DNA from: Actinomycetota bacterium
GTDB lineage: Bacteria > Actinomycetota > Thermoleophilia > Solirubrobacterales > 70-9
Assembly: GCA_018268675.1 (NCBI GenBank)
Contig: JAFDWB010000077.1
Location: 1 to 64,000, forward strand
DNA: 64,000 nucleotides
Reading direction: 5' to 3'
The notes under the pieces are model-generated. The model made no database searches. It was not told the DNA's origin and saw nothing but the letters and a program-made list of their open reading frames with translations. Position 1 is the stretch's first letter. Each line of letters starts with the position of its first letter. Below are positions 25,804-34,448 of this stretch, piece by piece. A program made the translations under genes and the position numbers.

Positions 25804-25878
25804 GTGAGCATCGTTTGGATCCTCATCGTCATCATCCTCGTCCTGCTTGTCATCGGCGTGGCCAGGCGCGTTCTCTAA
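25804..25878 (+). CDS. 24-residue single-helix membrane microprotein
   Basis: GTG start, strong RBS GAAAGGAG at 25788-25795, TAA stop. The peptide is one hydrophobic helix (WILIVIILVLLVIGVA) with an RR near its C-terminal end, so it should span the membrane with the positive end inside. It sits behind a SigB-like promoter, as do many small stress-induced membrane proteins. Its stop overlaps the stop of the convergent DUF6328 gene (CTAA read both ways). Confidence 0.65.
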   Translation: MSIVWILIVIILVLLVIGVARRVL

Positions 25879-26381
25879 CGGCGACTGTCGAGACGAAGTC
25901 GGCGTAGCAGCGGCAGGACCGCCCAGAGCAGGGCGAACATCGCCAGCACCAGCGCCGTCGTCACCGCGGTCGTTGCGAACGTGCCGAAGAGGAAGTTGGT
26001 GACCAGCATGATCGCGCAGGTCATCGCCAGGGCCAGCGTCGCGAGGCCGGCGATCGCGAGTCGGTTCGCGGTGACGACGAGCCGGCCCTTCTGTTGATAT
26101 CGGAAGGTCAGCCGGTGATAGGCCGAGGGCGCGATCAGGAGGGCCGCCGAGAGCGCGGTGAGCAGCAGCGTGGCGAAGTAGATCTTTTTGTCGAACCCAC
26201 TGGTCTTCGTGAAATTTTTCTGGAACGGGACCGCGAGCAGGAAGGCGAACAGCACCTGGACGCCGGGCAGGGCGACCCGCAGCTCCTGCAGCAGCTCGGA
26301 GAGGTTGCGGTCGAGCCGCTCCTCCTCGGTCTCCTCGCGCCCGGAGGGTCGGTCCTCGGGCTCGCCGTCTTGATCGGGCAT
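25875..26381 (-). CDS. DUF6328 family membrane protein
   Basis: A 168-residue protein with an acidic Glu/Arg-rich N-terminus (MPDQDGEPEDRPSGREETEE), then LQELRVALPGVQVLFAFLL, which is diagnostic for this family, and four membrane helices. The motif PSAYHRLTFRYQQKGRLV follows helix two. Function unknown; frequent next to stress genes in actinobacteria. The ATG lies ten bases from GTACCC (minus-strand GGGTAC at 26397-26392). The frame stays open upstream because a broken cation-efflux gene happens to be in phase. Confidence 0.82.
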   Translation of the reverse strand: MPDQDGEPEDRPSGREETEEERLDRNLSELLQELRVALPGVQVLFAFLLAVPFQKNFTKTSGFDKKIYFATLLLTALSAALLIAPSAYHRLTFRYQQKGRLVVTANRLAIAGLATLALAMTCAIMLVTNFLFGTFATTAVTTALVLAMFALLWAVLPLLRRLRLDSRR

Positions 26382-26391
26382 CGTTTCGTAG

Positions 26392-26397
26392 GTACCC
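26392..26397 (-). promoter_or_regulatory. GGGTAC element before the DUF6328 gene
   Basis: Minus-strand GGGTAC ends ten bases before the ATG at 26381. No good GNNT box lies 14-16 bases upstream, so only the -10 part supports a SigB-type promoter. Confidence 0.4.
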
Positions 26398-26425
26398 CGC
26401 GCGATGGGTTTCCTCCGCGAGGCAT

Positions 26426-26826
26426 TCAGCGGCAGCGCTCGTCCGGCCGCGCCGCGGCGCCGACCAGCATGTAGCGGGCGTCGCGCGCCATCCAGACGGC
26501 GACCGCCCATCTTCACGTTCGGGTCGCGGCTCATCCGCACGTGCTCGGCGTAGGCGAGGAGCGACAGTCCCAGTACGGCGAAGGGGAGGACGATGTCGGT
26601 CTCGGCGGCCGGTGGCCTGACCAGCTCGTAGACGCCCCAGCCGATCGCGAACACCGCTCCGGCGAGGAAGGTGCCGACCGCGGCGACGAAGGTCCAGAGG
26701 AAGCGCTCGCGGCCGGAGCCGAACGGGTGTGCCTCGTCGGGCGGCCGCTCGGCGAGCCCGATCGAGATCAGGAGGAAGGTCTGGTCGGCGGTGTCGCCGA
26801 CGGGGAGGTTGGCACGATGACCTGCT
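26426..26826 (-). pseudogene. decayed cation diffusion facilitator (CDF) transporter
   Basis: The minus strand from 26826 reads ADQTFLLISIGLAERPPDEA, then HPFGSGRERFLWTFVAAVGTF and LLAYAEHVRMSRDPNVK, the helix 2-4 region of CDF metal exporters (typical text RPPDxxHPFGYGRERYFW). The N-terminus and first helix are missing. After RDPNVK the frame changes, and another frame gives ARDARYMLVGAAARPDERC then TGA at 26428-26426, which looks like the later VLAREARxLLVGExAxPE region. A start loss plus an internal deletion of roughly 60 codons would explain this. Codon use is like the neighbours. Confidence 0.65.
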
Positions 26827-26833
26827 TGTACCC

Positions 26834-26839
26834 GGGTAC
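26834..26839 (+). promoter_or_regulatory. GGGTAC element before the enolase-superfamily gene
   Basis: GGGTAC lies eight bases before the GTG at 26848, predicting a leaderless transcript. It is part of a palindrome (TACCCGGGTACC) and so can be read on both strands. The upstream box is weak (CGAT at 15 bases). Confidence 0.45.
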
Positions 26840-26847
26840 CCGAGGGG

Positions 26848-27984
26848 GTGATCGAAACGGTTCGTGCTCACGCCTTTACGGTGCCCGCCGAGAAGCCGGA
26901 GTCCGACGGCACGCTCGAGTGGGAGGCGACGACGATCGTCGTCGTCAAGCTGGCGGCGAACGACGTGCGCGGCCTCGGGTACACCTACTGCGACGCCGCC
27001 GCCGCGCGGGTCGTCGACTCGGTGCTGGCACCGCTGGTCGAGGGCAGCGATCCGCTGGCGCCGGCGGCGACCTGGGAGCGGATGCGCCGCGCGGTCCGCA
27101 ACCTCGGCGGCCAGGGGATCGCGGCGATGGCGATCGCCGCCGTCGACATCGCGATCTGGGACCTGCGGGCGAAGCTGCTCGGTTGTTCCCTCGCCGACAG
27201 CCTCGGCCGCCGGCGGGACGCGATCGACGCCTACGGCAGCGGCGGCTTCACCTCGCTCGCCGGCGACGAGCTCGCCGCGCAGCTCGGCGGCTGGGTCGAG
27301 GAAGGCTTCCGCGGGGTGAAGATGAAGGTCGGCCGCGATCCGGCCCGCGACCGCGAACGGCTCGCCACCGCGCGCGAGGCGATCGGCCCGCTGACGAGAC
27401 TGATGGTCGACGCCAACGGTGCGTTCGCCCGGCGTGAGGCGCTCCGCCAGGCCGAGCTCTACGCGGCCTTCGACGTCAGTTGGCTCGAGGAGCCGGTCTC
27501 CTCCGAGGACCTCGACGGCCTCGCCTGGCTGCGCGACCAGGTCCCCGCCGTGATCGAGATCGCCGCCGGCGAGTACCTCTGGGACGCCGCCGAAGCGGCG
27601 CGGATGGCGGCCTGTGTCGACGTCCTGCAGGTGGACCCGACGCGCTGCCTCGGGATCACCGGCGCCCGTCTGCTCGACGGCGTCTGCGCCGCCCGCGGGA
27701 TGCCCCTCTCCGCCCACTGCGCGCCCCAGGTCTCGGCTCATCTCCTCTGTGCGCTCGACCGCGCCGTCCACCTCGAGTACTTCCACGACCACGTCCGCGT
27801 CGAGCGGCTCCTGTTCGACGGCGCGATCGAACCGATCGACGGGCGCCTGCGGCCCGACCGGAATCGGCTCGGCCTCGGCCTCTCCCTACGCGAGGACGCC
27901 GGACGATGGTGCGTCGCCGCCAACCTGGGTACCCCTGCCCGGACCGAACTCGAAAGGAGCGGCGATGAGCGAAAAGGTCGGTGA
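26848..27984 (+). CDS. enolase superfamily enzyme (mandelate racemase/muconate lactonizing type)
   Basis: A 378-residue acid-sugar dehydratase or racemase candidate. Catalytic and metal motifs: VKMKVG (K-x-K base, about residue 163), MVDANGAF (Asp ligand), WLEEPVSSED (Glu ligand), IAAGEYLWD (Glu ligand) and LSAHCAPQV (the catalytic His). The capping-domain part near the N-terminus is shorter than in many homologues. The gene leads a six-gene overlapping run that includes pyruvate-oxidase-like and GMC dehydrogenase genes, so an oxidative sugar-acid route is possible. The last 20 bases overlap the next gene. Confidence 0.87.
   Translation: MIETVRAHAFTVPAEKPESDGTLEWEATTIVVVKLAANDVRGLGYTYCDAAAARVVDSVLAPLVEGSDPLAPAATWERMRRAVRNLGGQGIAAMAIAAVDIAIWDLRAKLLGCSLADSLGRRRDAIDAYGSGGFTSLAGDELAAQLGGWVEEGFRGVKMKVGRDPARDRERLATAREAIGPLTRLMVDANGAFARREALRQAELYAAFDVSWLEEPVSSEDLDGLAWLRDQVPAVIEIAAGEYLWDAAEAARMAACVDVLQVDPTRCLGITGARLLDGVCAARGMPLSAHCAPQVSAHLLCALDRAVHLEYFHDHVRVERLLFDGAIEPIDGRLRPDRNRLGLGLSLREDAGRWCVAANLGTPARTELERSGDERKGR
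27927..27932 (+). promoter_or_regulatory. internal GGGTAC element before the TPP enzyme
   Basis: GGGTAC sits inside the end of the preceding gene, 32 bases before the ATG at 27965, which also has AAAGGAG at 27953-27959. This would allow separate stress expression of the TPP enzyme. The -35 box is not a good GNNT match. Confidence 0.4.
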
Positions 27985-29755
27985 CCAACTGCTCGCCCGC
28001 CTCGCCGGCGAGTGGGGCGTGGAGCGGATCTACGGCTATCCCGGCGACGGGATCAACGGGCTGATGGGAGCCTTCGAACGCGACGGCCCGCGGCCCGAGT
28101 TCGTCCAGGTCCGCCACGAGGAGATGGCCGCCTTCATGGCCTGTGCCCACGCCAAGTTCACGGGCGAGGTCGGGGTCTGCATGGCGACCTCGGGCCCCGG
28201 TGCGATCCACCTGCTGAACGGCCTCTACGACGCCAAACTCGACCACCAGCCGGTGGTCGCGATCGTCGGCCAGCAGGCACGCGCCTCGCTCGGTGGCAAC
28301 TACCAGCAGGAGGTCGACCTGGTCAGCCTCTTCAAGGATGTCGCCCACGAGTTCGTCGAGATGGCGACCGAGCCCGAGCAGATCCGCCACCTGGTCGACC
28401 GCGCGATGCGGATCGCGGCCTCGACCAAGAGCGTCACCTGCGTGATCGTCCCCAACGACCTGCAGGAGGAAGACGCGCTCGAGGCGCCGCCCCACAAACA
28501 CGGCACGGTCCACTCCGGGCCCGGCTGGGAGCGGCCCGAGATCACGCCCTCGCGCGAGCAGCTCGCCCGCGCCGCCGAGATCCTCAATGCCGGCGAGCGG
28601 GTCGCGATGCTGATCGGGGCCGGCGCGATCGGCGCCCACGAGGAGGTGACCCAGGTCGCCGACGCGCTCGGCGCCGGGGTCGCCAAGGCGCTGCTCGGCA
28701 AGGCGGCGCTGGCCGACGACGTGCCGTGGGTGACCGGCTCGATCGGCCTCCTCGGCACCAAGCCGAGCTGGGACCTGATGCGGGACTGCGACACGCTCCT
28801 GATGGTCGGCTCCAGCTTCCCCTACTCGGAGTTCCTGCCCGAAGAGGGCCAGGCCCGCGGGATCCAGATCGACATCGACGGCCGCGTGCTCGGCATCCGT
28901 TACCCGATGGAGCTGAACCTGGTGGGCGACGCGCGGCGGACGCTGCGCGAGCTGGCGCCGCTGCTCGCGTACAAGGGCGACAGATCCTGGCGCGAAGCCA
29001 TCGAAGCAAACGTCGCCGAGTGGTGGGAGACGATCAAGGCGCGTGCCCACGAGCCGGCCGATCCGATCAACCCGCAACTGGTCTTCACGGAGCTGTCGGC
29101 GCGGCTTCCCGACGGCGCGATCCTCACCTCCGACTCCGGCTCCGCCGCCAATTGGTACGCGCGCGACGTGAAACTGCGGCCCGGGATGCAGGCCTCGCTC
29201 TCGGGCACGTTGGCGACGATGGGCGCCGGCGTGCCCTACGCGATCGCCGCCAAGTTCGCCCACCCGGGGACGCCGGTGATCGCCCTGGTCGGTGACGGGG
29301 CGATGCAGATGAACGGGATGGCCGAGCTGATCACGATCGCCAAATACCGGCACCGATGGCCCGACCAGCGGCTGGTCGTGCTGGTCCTCAACAACCGCGA
29401 CCTGAACCAGGTGACCTGGGAGCAGCGAGCGATGGAGGGAGACCCGAAATTCGAGGGCTCACAATCGCTGCCCGACGTCCACTACGCGCAGTTCGCCGAG
29501 TTGATCGGGCTGCAGGGGATCCGGGTCGAGTACCCGGTCGATCTCGGTCTCGCGTGGGACCGGGCGCTCGCCGCCGACCGGCCGACCGTGCTCGACGTCG
29601 TCACCGACCCCGAGGTGCCGCCGCTGCCCCCGCACATCACGCTCGAACAGGCGAAGAACTTCGCCTCGGCGGTGCTCGGCGGCGACCCGTCCTCGACCCG
29701 GCTGATCGCCGAGTCGCTGCGCCAGAAGGTCGCCGAGGCGCTGCCGGGCAAATGA
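27965..29755 (+). CDS. thiamine-diphosphate enzyme, pyruvate oxidase/PoxB-like
   Basis: A 596-residue three-domain TPP enzyme. The N-terminal Pyr domain has YGYPGDGINGLMGAF and the activating Glu in RHEEMAAFMA; the middle domain has AMLIGAGAIGA; the C-terminal PP domain has GDGAMQMNG followed by LNNRDLNQ (GDG...NN motif). Length and the DLNQVTWEQR segment favour pyruvate:quinone oxidoreductase or pyruvate oxidase over acetolactate synthase, and no small subunit gene is present. PoxB-type enzymes are classic general-stress products. A membrane-binding C-terminal helix is not obvious. Confidence 0.85.
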   Translation: MSEKVGDQLLARLAGEWGVERIYGYPGDGINGLMGAFERDGPRPEFVQVRHEEMAAFMACAHAKFTGEVGVCMATSGPGAIHLLNGLYDAKLDHQPVVAIVGQQARASLGGNYQQEVDLVSLFKDVAHEFVEMATEPEQIRHLVDRAMRIAASTKSVTCVIVPNDLQEEDALEAPPHKHGTVHSGPGWERPEITPSREQLARAAEILNAGERVAMLIGAGAIGAHEEVTQVADALGAGVAKALLGKAALADDVPWVTGSIGLLGTKPSWDLMRDCDTLLMVGSSFPYSEFLPEEGQARGIQIDIDGRVLGIRYPMELNLVGDARRTLRELAPLLAYKGDRSWREAIEANVAEWWETIKARAHEPADPINPQLVFTELSARLPDGAILTSDSGSAANWYARDVKLRPGMQASLSGTLATMGAGVPYAIAAKFAHPGTPVIALVGDGAMQMNGMAELITIAKYRHRWPDQRLVVLVLNNRDLNQVTWEQRAMEGDPKFEGSQSLPDVHYAQFAELIGLQGIRVEYPVDLGLAWDRALAADRPTVLDVVTDPEVPPLPPHITLEQAKNFASAVLGGDPSSTRLIAESLRQKVAEALPGK

Positions 29756-30201
29756 GCGGGCGAAAGGAGCTGCGCCAGGTCGGCCGCAGGGCGGTCCGCA
29801 ACCTGCGCCGCGGTCGCGTCCAACGCAGCCTCGCCGCGGCGACCGCGGCGAGCGCCCTGCCGCTCGGCCTGGAGATCTATCTCGAGCACTTCCGCGGGTC
29901 CTTCGGCGACAAGTGGATGTGGACGCCGGTGGTGCTCTCGCCGGCGTTGAGCGCGGCCGGGCTCGCCGCGACGCGCTCCGAGCGGGCGGCGACGACGGTG
30001 CTGCCCGCGATCTCGGCGCTCTACTGCCTCGACGGCCTGATCGGCGTCTATACCCACGTGCAGGGTGTGCGCAAGCGTCCCGGCGGGTTCTCCGAGCCAC
30101 TCTACAACATCGTCATGGGACCGCCGCTGTTGGCCCCGGGCTCGCTGGCGCTGGTCGGTGGCATGGGCCTGGTCGCGGCGCTCGCCCGGCGCGAGCGCTG
30201 A
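29752..30201 (+). CDS. hypothetical membrane protein in the dehydrogenase operon
   Basis: A 149-residue protein with a basic N-terminus (RQVGRRAVRNLRRGRVQRS) and three or four hydrophobic helices, the last being LVGGMGLVAALARRER. It overlaps the TPP-enzyme stop by four bases and its stop shares one base with the next ATG (TGATG). The position between a quinone-linked enzyme and gluconate-dehydrogenase-like subunits suggests a membrane anchor or electron-transfer partner, but no haem or metal motif is visible. Confidence 0.72.
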   Translation: MSGRKELRQVGRRAVRNLRRGRVQRSLAAATAASALPLGLEIYLEHFRGSFGDKWMWTPVVLSPALSAAGLAATRSERAATTVLPAISALYCLDGLIGVYTHVQGVRKRPGGFSEPLYNIVMGPPLLAPGSLALVGGMGLVAALARRER

Positions 30202-30920
30202 TGTCGGAGTCGGTCGGCCATCTGCCCCATCACGGTGGCCCGGGCCCGCACGAGGACCGGCGACCGGGCCTGCCGCGCCAACGCCGCGGCACGAGCCCGC
30301 AGGGCTTCGGCCGCTACCCGGACTTCGACATCCTCGAGCAGGCCGACCACTGGGACCCGGTGACGCGCCGCGTGGTGCTCGACCGGGTCGAACGGGTGCC
30401 GCCGATCCGCCTCTTCGACGAACGCGAGGCGGCGACGCTCGGGGCCTTCTGCGACACCGTCCTCGCGCAGGACCGCGAGCCGCGGATCCCGGTGCTGGCG
30501 ATGGTCGACGCAAAGCTCCATGCCCGCCGGCTCGACGGTTACCGCCACGCCGACATGCCGAGCGATCCGCAGACCTGGCGGCAGGTCGCGCGGCGCCTCG
30601 ACGAGGAGGCGGTCCGGTTGCGCGCCGACGATTTCGCCGCCGCCTCCCAGGGCATCCGCGACACGATCGTCGGCCGCTTCGCCGCGGGCGAGCTCGAGTG
30701 GGAGGGCCTGCCGGTCGAGAAAGCCTGGTCGGTGGTGATGCGGATGGTCCTCTCGGCCTTCTACTCGCACCCCTGGGCCTGGAACGAGATCGGCTTCGGC
30801 GGCCCCGCCTACCCGCGTGGCTTTGCCCGCCTCGACGCGGGAGAACGCGAGCATTGGGAGCGCCCAGCCGAGTTCGAGGTCGATCCGGTCGCCGACGTCA
30901 AGGAGCGCGGGCTCGAGTGA
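30201..30920 (+). CDS. gluconate 2-dehydrogenase subunit 3-like protein
   Basis: A 239-residue protein of the small-subunit family that pairs with GMC flavoproteins. The family pattern is seen in FDEREAATLGAFCDTVLAQD and in the C-terminal FYSHPWAWNEIGFGGPAYPRG, which is typical. The N-terminal 35 residues are His/Pro/Arg-rich; no twin-arginine signal is clear. It overlaps the GMC oxidoreductase gene by four bases, as expected for subunits of one complex. Confidence 0.83.
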   Translation: MSESVGHLPHHGGPGPHEDRRPGLPRQRRGTSPQGFGRYPDFDILEQADHWDPVTRRVVLDRVERVPPIRLFDEREAATLGAFCDTVLAQDREPRIPVLAMVDAKLHARRLDGYRHADMPSDPQTWRQVARRLDEEAVRLRADDFAAASQGIRDTIVGRFAAGELEWEGLPVEKAWSVVMRMVLSAFYSHPWAWNEIGFGGPAYPRGFARLDAGEREHWERPAEFEVDPVADVKERGLE

Positions 30921-32599
30921 GCACCGGCCTCGCCACCCTGCTGCGCGGCTCTCGCCGCCCGCCCGCCAACGACTCGGCCTTCCTCCTCGACCGCCACCGT
31001 CGCGCCGTCCCCGGACGCGAGACGATGGCCCGCTACCCCGAGCGGGACGAGGTCGACATGGTGATCGTCGGTTGCGGCGCCGGCGGGGCGACGCTGGCCC
31101 AGCGGCTGGGGCGGCGCGGCTGGCGGGTGGTCGTGCTCGAGGCGGGCCCGTTCTGGGACCCCGACGAGGACTGGGTGTCCGACGAGGCCGGTTCGCACAA
31201 GCTCTTCTGGAACGAGCCGCGGGTGATCGGCGGCACGGATCCGGTCGAGCTCGGGAAGAACAACTCGGGACGCGGGGTGGGCGGCTCGATGGTCCACTTC
31301 GCGGGCTTCGTGCCGCGTTTCCACCCGTCCGACTTCGAGGTGCGGACCCGCGACGGGGTCGCCGCCGACTGGCCGATCTCCTACTCCGACCTGAAGCGCC
31401 ACTACGAACTCGTCGAGCGTGAGCTGCCCGCGGCGGGCGAGCACTGGCCCTGGGGCGATCCGCACGGCTACCCCCACGCCCCCCACCCGGTGGGGGGCGG
31501 GGCACTGCGGGCGATGGAAGGGGCGCGCGAGCTGGGGATCGAGTTCAAGGTCGGCCCGGTCGCGATCGCCAACGGCTCCTTCGGCAACCGTCCCCACTGC
31601 ATCTATCGCGGTCTCTGCCTGCAGGGCTGCAAGGTGAACGCGAAGGGCTCGCCGCTCGTCACCCACGTCCCCGACGCCCTCGCCCACGGGGTCGAGGTCC
31701 GCGACGGCGCGATGGCGACCAGGATCGAGATCGACGAGGCAGGGCGCTGCACGGGCGTCACCTATAGGAGCGACGACGTCGAGCACCACCAGCGCGCCGC
31801 GACCGTCGCCGTCGCCGGCTACTCGATCGAGACGCCTCGGCTGCTGCTGCACTCGACCAGCGGCCGCTTCCCGCGCGGGCTCGCCAACGGCAGCGATCTG
31901 GTCGGCCGGGGGGTGATGGTGCAGGGCGCGCCGCAGGTCGCCGGTCGCTTCCCGGAAGAGATGCGGATGTACAAGGCACCGCCGCCGGAGATCTGCTGCG
32001 AGCAGTTCTACGAGACCGACCCCGACCGCGGCTTCGCCCGTGGCTTCTCCTTGCAGACGGTCGGGCCACTGCCGATCGCCTGGGCCGAGCACGTCCTCGC
32101 CGACGGCCACTGGGGCCAGGCGCTGCGCGAGTACATGCGCGACTACAACCATTGGTACACGCTCGGCGCGCTCTCGGAGCTCCTGCCGCTGCCCGGGAAC
32201 CGGGTGACGCTCGCCGACGAGGTGGACGCCAACGGGATGCCGGTCGCCCGCATGGACTACGGCCAGTGCGACAACGACCGCGCCAACATCGCCTGCGCCA
32301 AGCAGCGCCTCCACGACATCCTCGCGGCGGCGGGCGCCCAGGACGTGCTGACGATCGACCGCTACGCGCACCTGGTCGGCGGCTGCGCGATGTCGGCCGC
32401 GCCGGAGAGCGGCGTGGTCGACGCCGACCACCGCTGCTGGGAGGTGCCGAATCTCTTCATCGCCGACGGCAGCGTGATGCCGACCCAGGGCTCGGCCAAT
32501 CCGGCGCTGACGATCATGGCGCTGGCTTCGCGGTTGGCGGAACGGCTCGGGGACAAGCGGGTGGGGGCGGACGGTAGGCGCCGAGTGGAGGTCGGGTAG
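30917..32599 (+). CDS. GMC oxidoreductase, gluconate/sugar dehydrogenase large subunit
   Basis: FAD-dependent glucose-methanol-choline oxidoreductase, 560 residues from the GTG overlapping the previous stop; an ATG at 31025 is a possible alternative. FAD site MVIVGCGAGGATLAQRL and VVVLEAGPFW; GRGVGGSMVHFAGFVPRF; a cysteine-bearing segment CIYRGLCLQGCKVNAKG; C-terminal HLVGGCAMS (catalytic His) and LFIADGSVMPTQGSANPALT. With subunit 3 it probably passes electrons from a sugar, sugar acid or alcohol to the quinone pool. It ends directly before the cyclase gene. Confidence 0.88.
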   Translation: MSTGLATLLRGSRRPPANDSAFLLDRHRRAVPGRETMARYPERDEVDMVIVGCGAGGATLAQRLGRRGWRVVVLEAGPFWDPDEDWVSDEAGSHKLFWNEPRVIGGTDPVELGKNNSGRGVGGSMVHFAGFVPRFHPSDFEVRTRDGVAADWPISYSDLKRHYELVERELPAAGEHWPWGDPHGYPHAPHPVGGGALRAMEGARELGIEFKVGPVAIANGSFGNRPHCIYRGLCLQGCKVNAKGSPLVTHVPDALAHGVEVRDGAMATRIEIDEAGRCTGVTYRSDDVEHHQRAATVAVAGYSIETPRLLLHSTSGRFPRGLANGSDLVGRGVMVQGAPQVAGRFPEEMRMYKAPPPEICCEQFYETDPDRGFARGFSLQTVGPLPIAWAEHVLADGHWGQALREYMRDYNHWYTLGALSELLPLPGNRVTLADEVDANGMPVARMDYGQCDNDRANIACAKQRLHDILAAAGAQDVLTIDRYAHLVGGCAMSAAPESGVVDADHRCWEVPNLFIADGSVMPTQGSANPALTIMALASRLAERLGDKRVGADGRRRVEVG

Positions 32600-33271
32600 A
32601 TGCGGGTGCGCCACGAGCGGATCTGGGACCTGAGCCAGCCCGTGTGCCACGACGGGCCCTGCTGGCCCGACCACCAGCCGCCGCAGGTCCGCCGTCTGGA
32701 GCGCCGCGCGGTCGAGGGGGCCAACACCGAGTGGATCGCGATGAACACCCACACCGGGACGCACGTCGACGCCCCGTTCCATTTCGTCGAGGACGGTCCG
32801 ACCGTCGACCGGCTGCCGCTGGGGGCCTTCTGCGGCCCGGCCCTCTTCGTGGATCTCCGCGAGCGGGTCGAGCCCGCCGCGGAGATCGGCCCCGACCAGC
32901 TCGACAGCTGGGTCGGCGCCCTGCGCCCCGGAGACTTCGCCGTCCTCGTCACCGGCTGGGGTGACAGGCGCGCCCTCACCGACGAGTTCATGCACCGCTA
33001 CCCCTACCTGGGCGGCGAGGGCGCCCGCCTCCTGCTCGACCACGGTGTCGCCGGCGTCGGCATCGACGCGCTCAGCATCGGTGGCTGGGGCGGCCCGGAG
33101 GTCGGCGATCCGTCCCACGAGGTCCTTCTCGGCGCCGGCAAGGTCATCGTCGAGGAGCTTCATATCCCCGACGAGCTCTGTGGCCGCCGCGCCTTCCTCA
33201 CCGCCTTTCCGATCCTCCTGGCCGGCGCCGGCGGCGCCCCTGCCCGCGCCGTGGCCTGGGAAGTCGAATGA
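32600..33271 (+). CDS. cyclase family protein (kynurenine formamidase-like)
   Basis: Metal-dependent hydrolase, 223 residues. The signature HTGTHVDAPFHF at about residues 50-61 carries the zinc-binding HxGTHxD motif, and the start DLSQPVCHDGPCWP is the typical first strand with its metal-site neighbours. Related enzymes hydrolyse N-formylkynurenine, isatin or lactones. In this operon a lactonase or amidase acting on an oxidised sugar acid would fit, but no kynurenine genes are near and the substrate remains open. It begins one base after the GMC stop. Confidence 0.85.
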   Translation: MRVRHERIWDLSQPVCHDGPCWPDHQPPQVRRLERRAVEGANTEWIAMNTHTGTHVDAPFHFVEDGPTVDRLPLGAFCGPALFVDLRERVEPAAEIGPDQLDSWVGALRPGDFAVLVTGWGDRRALTDEFMHRYPYLGGEGARLLLDHGVAGVGIDALSIGGWGGPEVGDPSHEVLLGAGKVIVEELHIPDELCGRRAFLTAFPILLAGAGGAPARAVAWEVE

Positions 33272-33344
33272 TTGACCCGCTGCGGTCACGGAGCGCGCAC
33301 ACGGACTCCAAGCTCACCGCCACGAATTCATCCTGGTCCCCCGT

Positions 33345-33350
33345 GGGTAC
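33345..33350 (+). promoter_or_regulatory. GGGTAC element before the SDR gene
   Basis: GGGTAC followed by nine bases and the ATG at 33360, predicting a leaderless transcript. The upstream box is imperfect (GAAT at 17 bases). Confidence 0.5.
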
Positions 33351-33359
33351 CCCTCGGGC

Positions 33360-34448
33360 ATGGATAAAGCTCGACGTCACCGTCGTCGTTTTGCGGCGCG
33401 AGCACGTCGCCGCCGGACCGGCGAGGTACCGACGGTGAGCCGTGAGCATCGGCGGGTGGTCGTGATCACCGGCGCCGGTGCGGGCATCGGGCGCGCGACG
33501 GCGCGGCGGTTCGCCGCCGACGGCGACCGGGTCGCATTGTTGGCGCGCGGCGAGGAGGAGCTCGAGGGCGCCGCCCGTGAGATCGAGGCGGCGGGCGGGA
33601 CGCCGTTGGTCGTCCCCACCGACGTCGCCGACCCCGCTGCGGTCGAGGATGCGGCCGCGCGGGTGGAGCGAGAGCTGGGGCCGATCGACATCTGGGTCTC
33701 CAACGCGATGGCCACGGTCTTCGCCCGGTTCCCCGACATCACCCCCGAGGAGTTCCGCCGCGCCACCGACGTCACCTACCACGGCGCGGTCTGGTCGACG
33801 CGCTCGGCCCTGTGCCGCATGGAAGCTCGCGATCGCGGGACGATCGTCCTGGTCGGGTCCGCGTTGGCCTATCAGGGCATCCCGCTCCAGTCTCCGTACT
33901 GCGGCGCCAAGCACGCGATCAAGGGATTCTTCGATTCGGTTCGCACCGAGCTGCGCAGCAGGGGCTCGAAGGTGCAGGTGACGATGGTGCAACTGCCCGG
34001 CCTCAACACGCCGCAGTTCGACCACGGCCGCTCGAAGGTGCCGGGGCACCCGCGGCCGGTGGCGCCGGTCTACCAGCCGGAGGTGGCAGCCGAGGCGATC
34101 CACTTCGCGGCCTGCCACCGCCGGCGGCAGATCTACGTCGGCATCTCCACCTACTACACGGTGCTCGGCAGCAAACTCGCGCCCTGGATCGCCGAGCGCT
34201 ACCTGGCGAAGACCGCCGTCTCCGGCCAGCAGACCGACGCGCCGCCGGGCCCCCAGAACCGCGAGGGGAACCTGATGCGGCCACCGCCCGGCGACCCCGG
34301 CGCGCACGGCCCCTTCGACGGGCAGGCGCACGGGCGGAGCGCCGCCTGGTTCGCCACCCGCCACCGGACGGCGCTCGCCGCCGGCGCCCTCGCCGGCGTC
34401 GCCGCCCTCGCCGCCGCGCGGGCCCGACGCTTGTCACCCAGAGGGTGA
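33360..34448 (+). CDS. short-chain dehydrogenase/reductase
   Basis: NAD(P)-dependent SDR of 362 residues, longer than classical members. Cofactor motif ITGAGAGIGRA, ARGEEELE after strand two, active-site Ser in VLVGSALAYQG and YCGAKHA as Y-x-x-x-K. The C-terminal 80 residues end in a hydrophobic helix (TALAAGALAGVAALAAA) before RARRLSPRG, so it may be membrane-attached. The ATG at 33360 agrees with the upstream -10 element; a GTG at 33435 would remove the basic Arg-rich first 25 residues and is the main alternative. Its stop overlaps the GH15 start. Confidence 0.83.
   Translation: MDKARRHRRRFAARARRRRTGEVPTVSREHRRVVVITGAGAGIGRATARRFAADGDRVALLARGEEELEGAAREIEAAGGTPLVVPTDVADPAAVEDAAARVERELGPIDIWVSNAMATVFARFPDITPEEFRRATDVTYHGAVWSTRSALCRMEARDRGTIVLVGSALAYQGIPLQSPYCGAKHAIKGFFDSVRTELRSRGSKVQVTMVQLPGLNTPQFDHGRSKVPGHPRPVAPVYQPEVAAEAIHFAACHRRRQIYVGISTYYTVLGSKLAPWIAERYLAKTAVSGQQTDAPPGPQNREGNLMRPPPGDPGAHGPFDGQAHGRSAAWFATRHRTALAAGALAGVAALAAARARRLSPRG

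Noticed and set aside
25672-27792. 706-codon open frame on the minus strand
   Set aside because: It lies opposite the enolase-superfamily gene and is Arg/Asp-rich in the way GC-rich antisense frames are; no domain is visible. Only the CDF remnant in another minus frame has protein-like content.
27965-29755. Acetolactate synthase large subunit
   Set aside because: No ilvN-type small subunit follows, and the DLNQVTWEQR segment and operon context fit pyruvate oxidase-like enzymes better.
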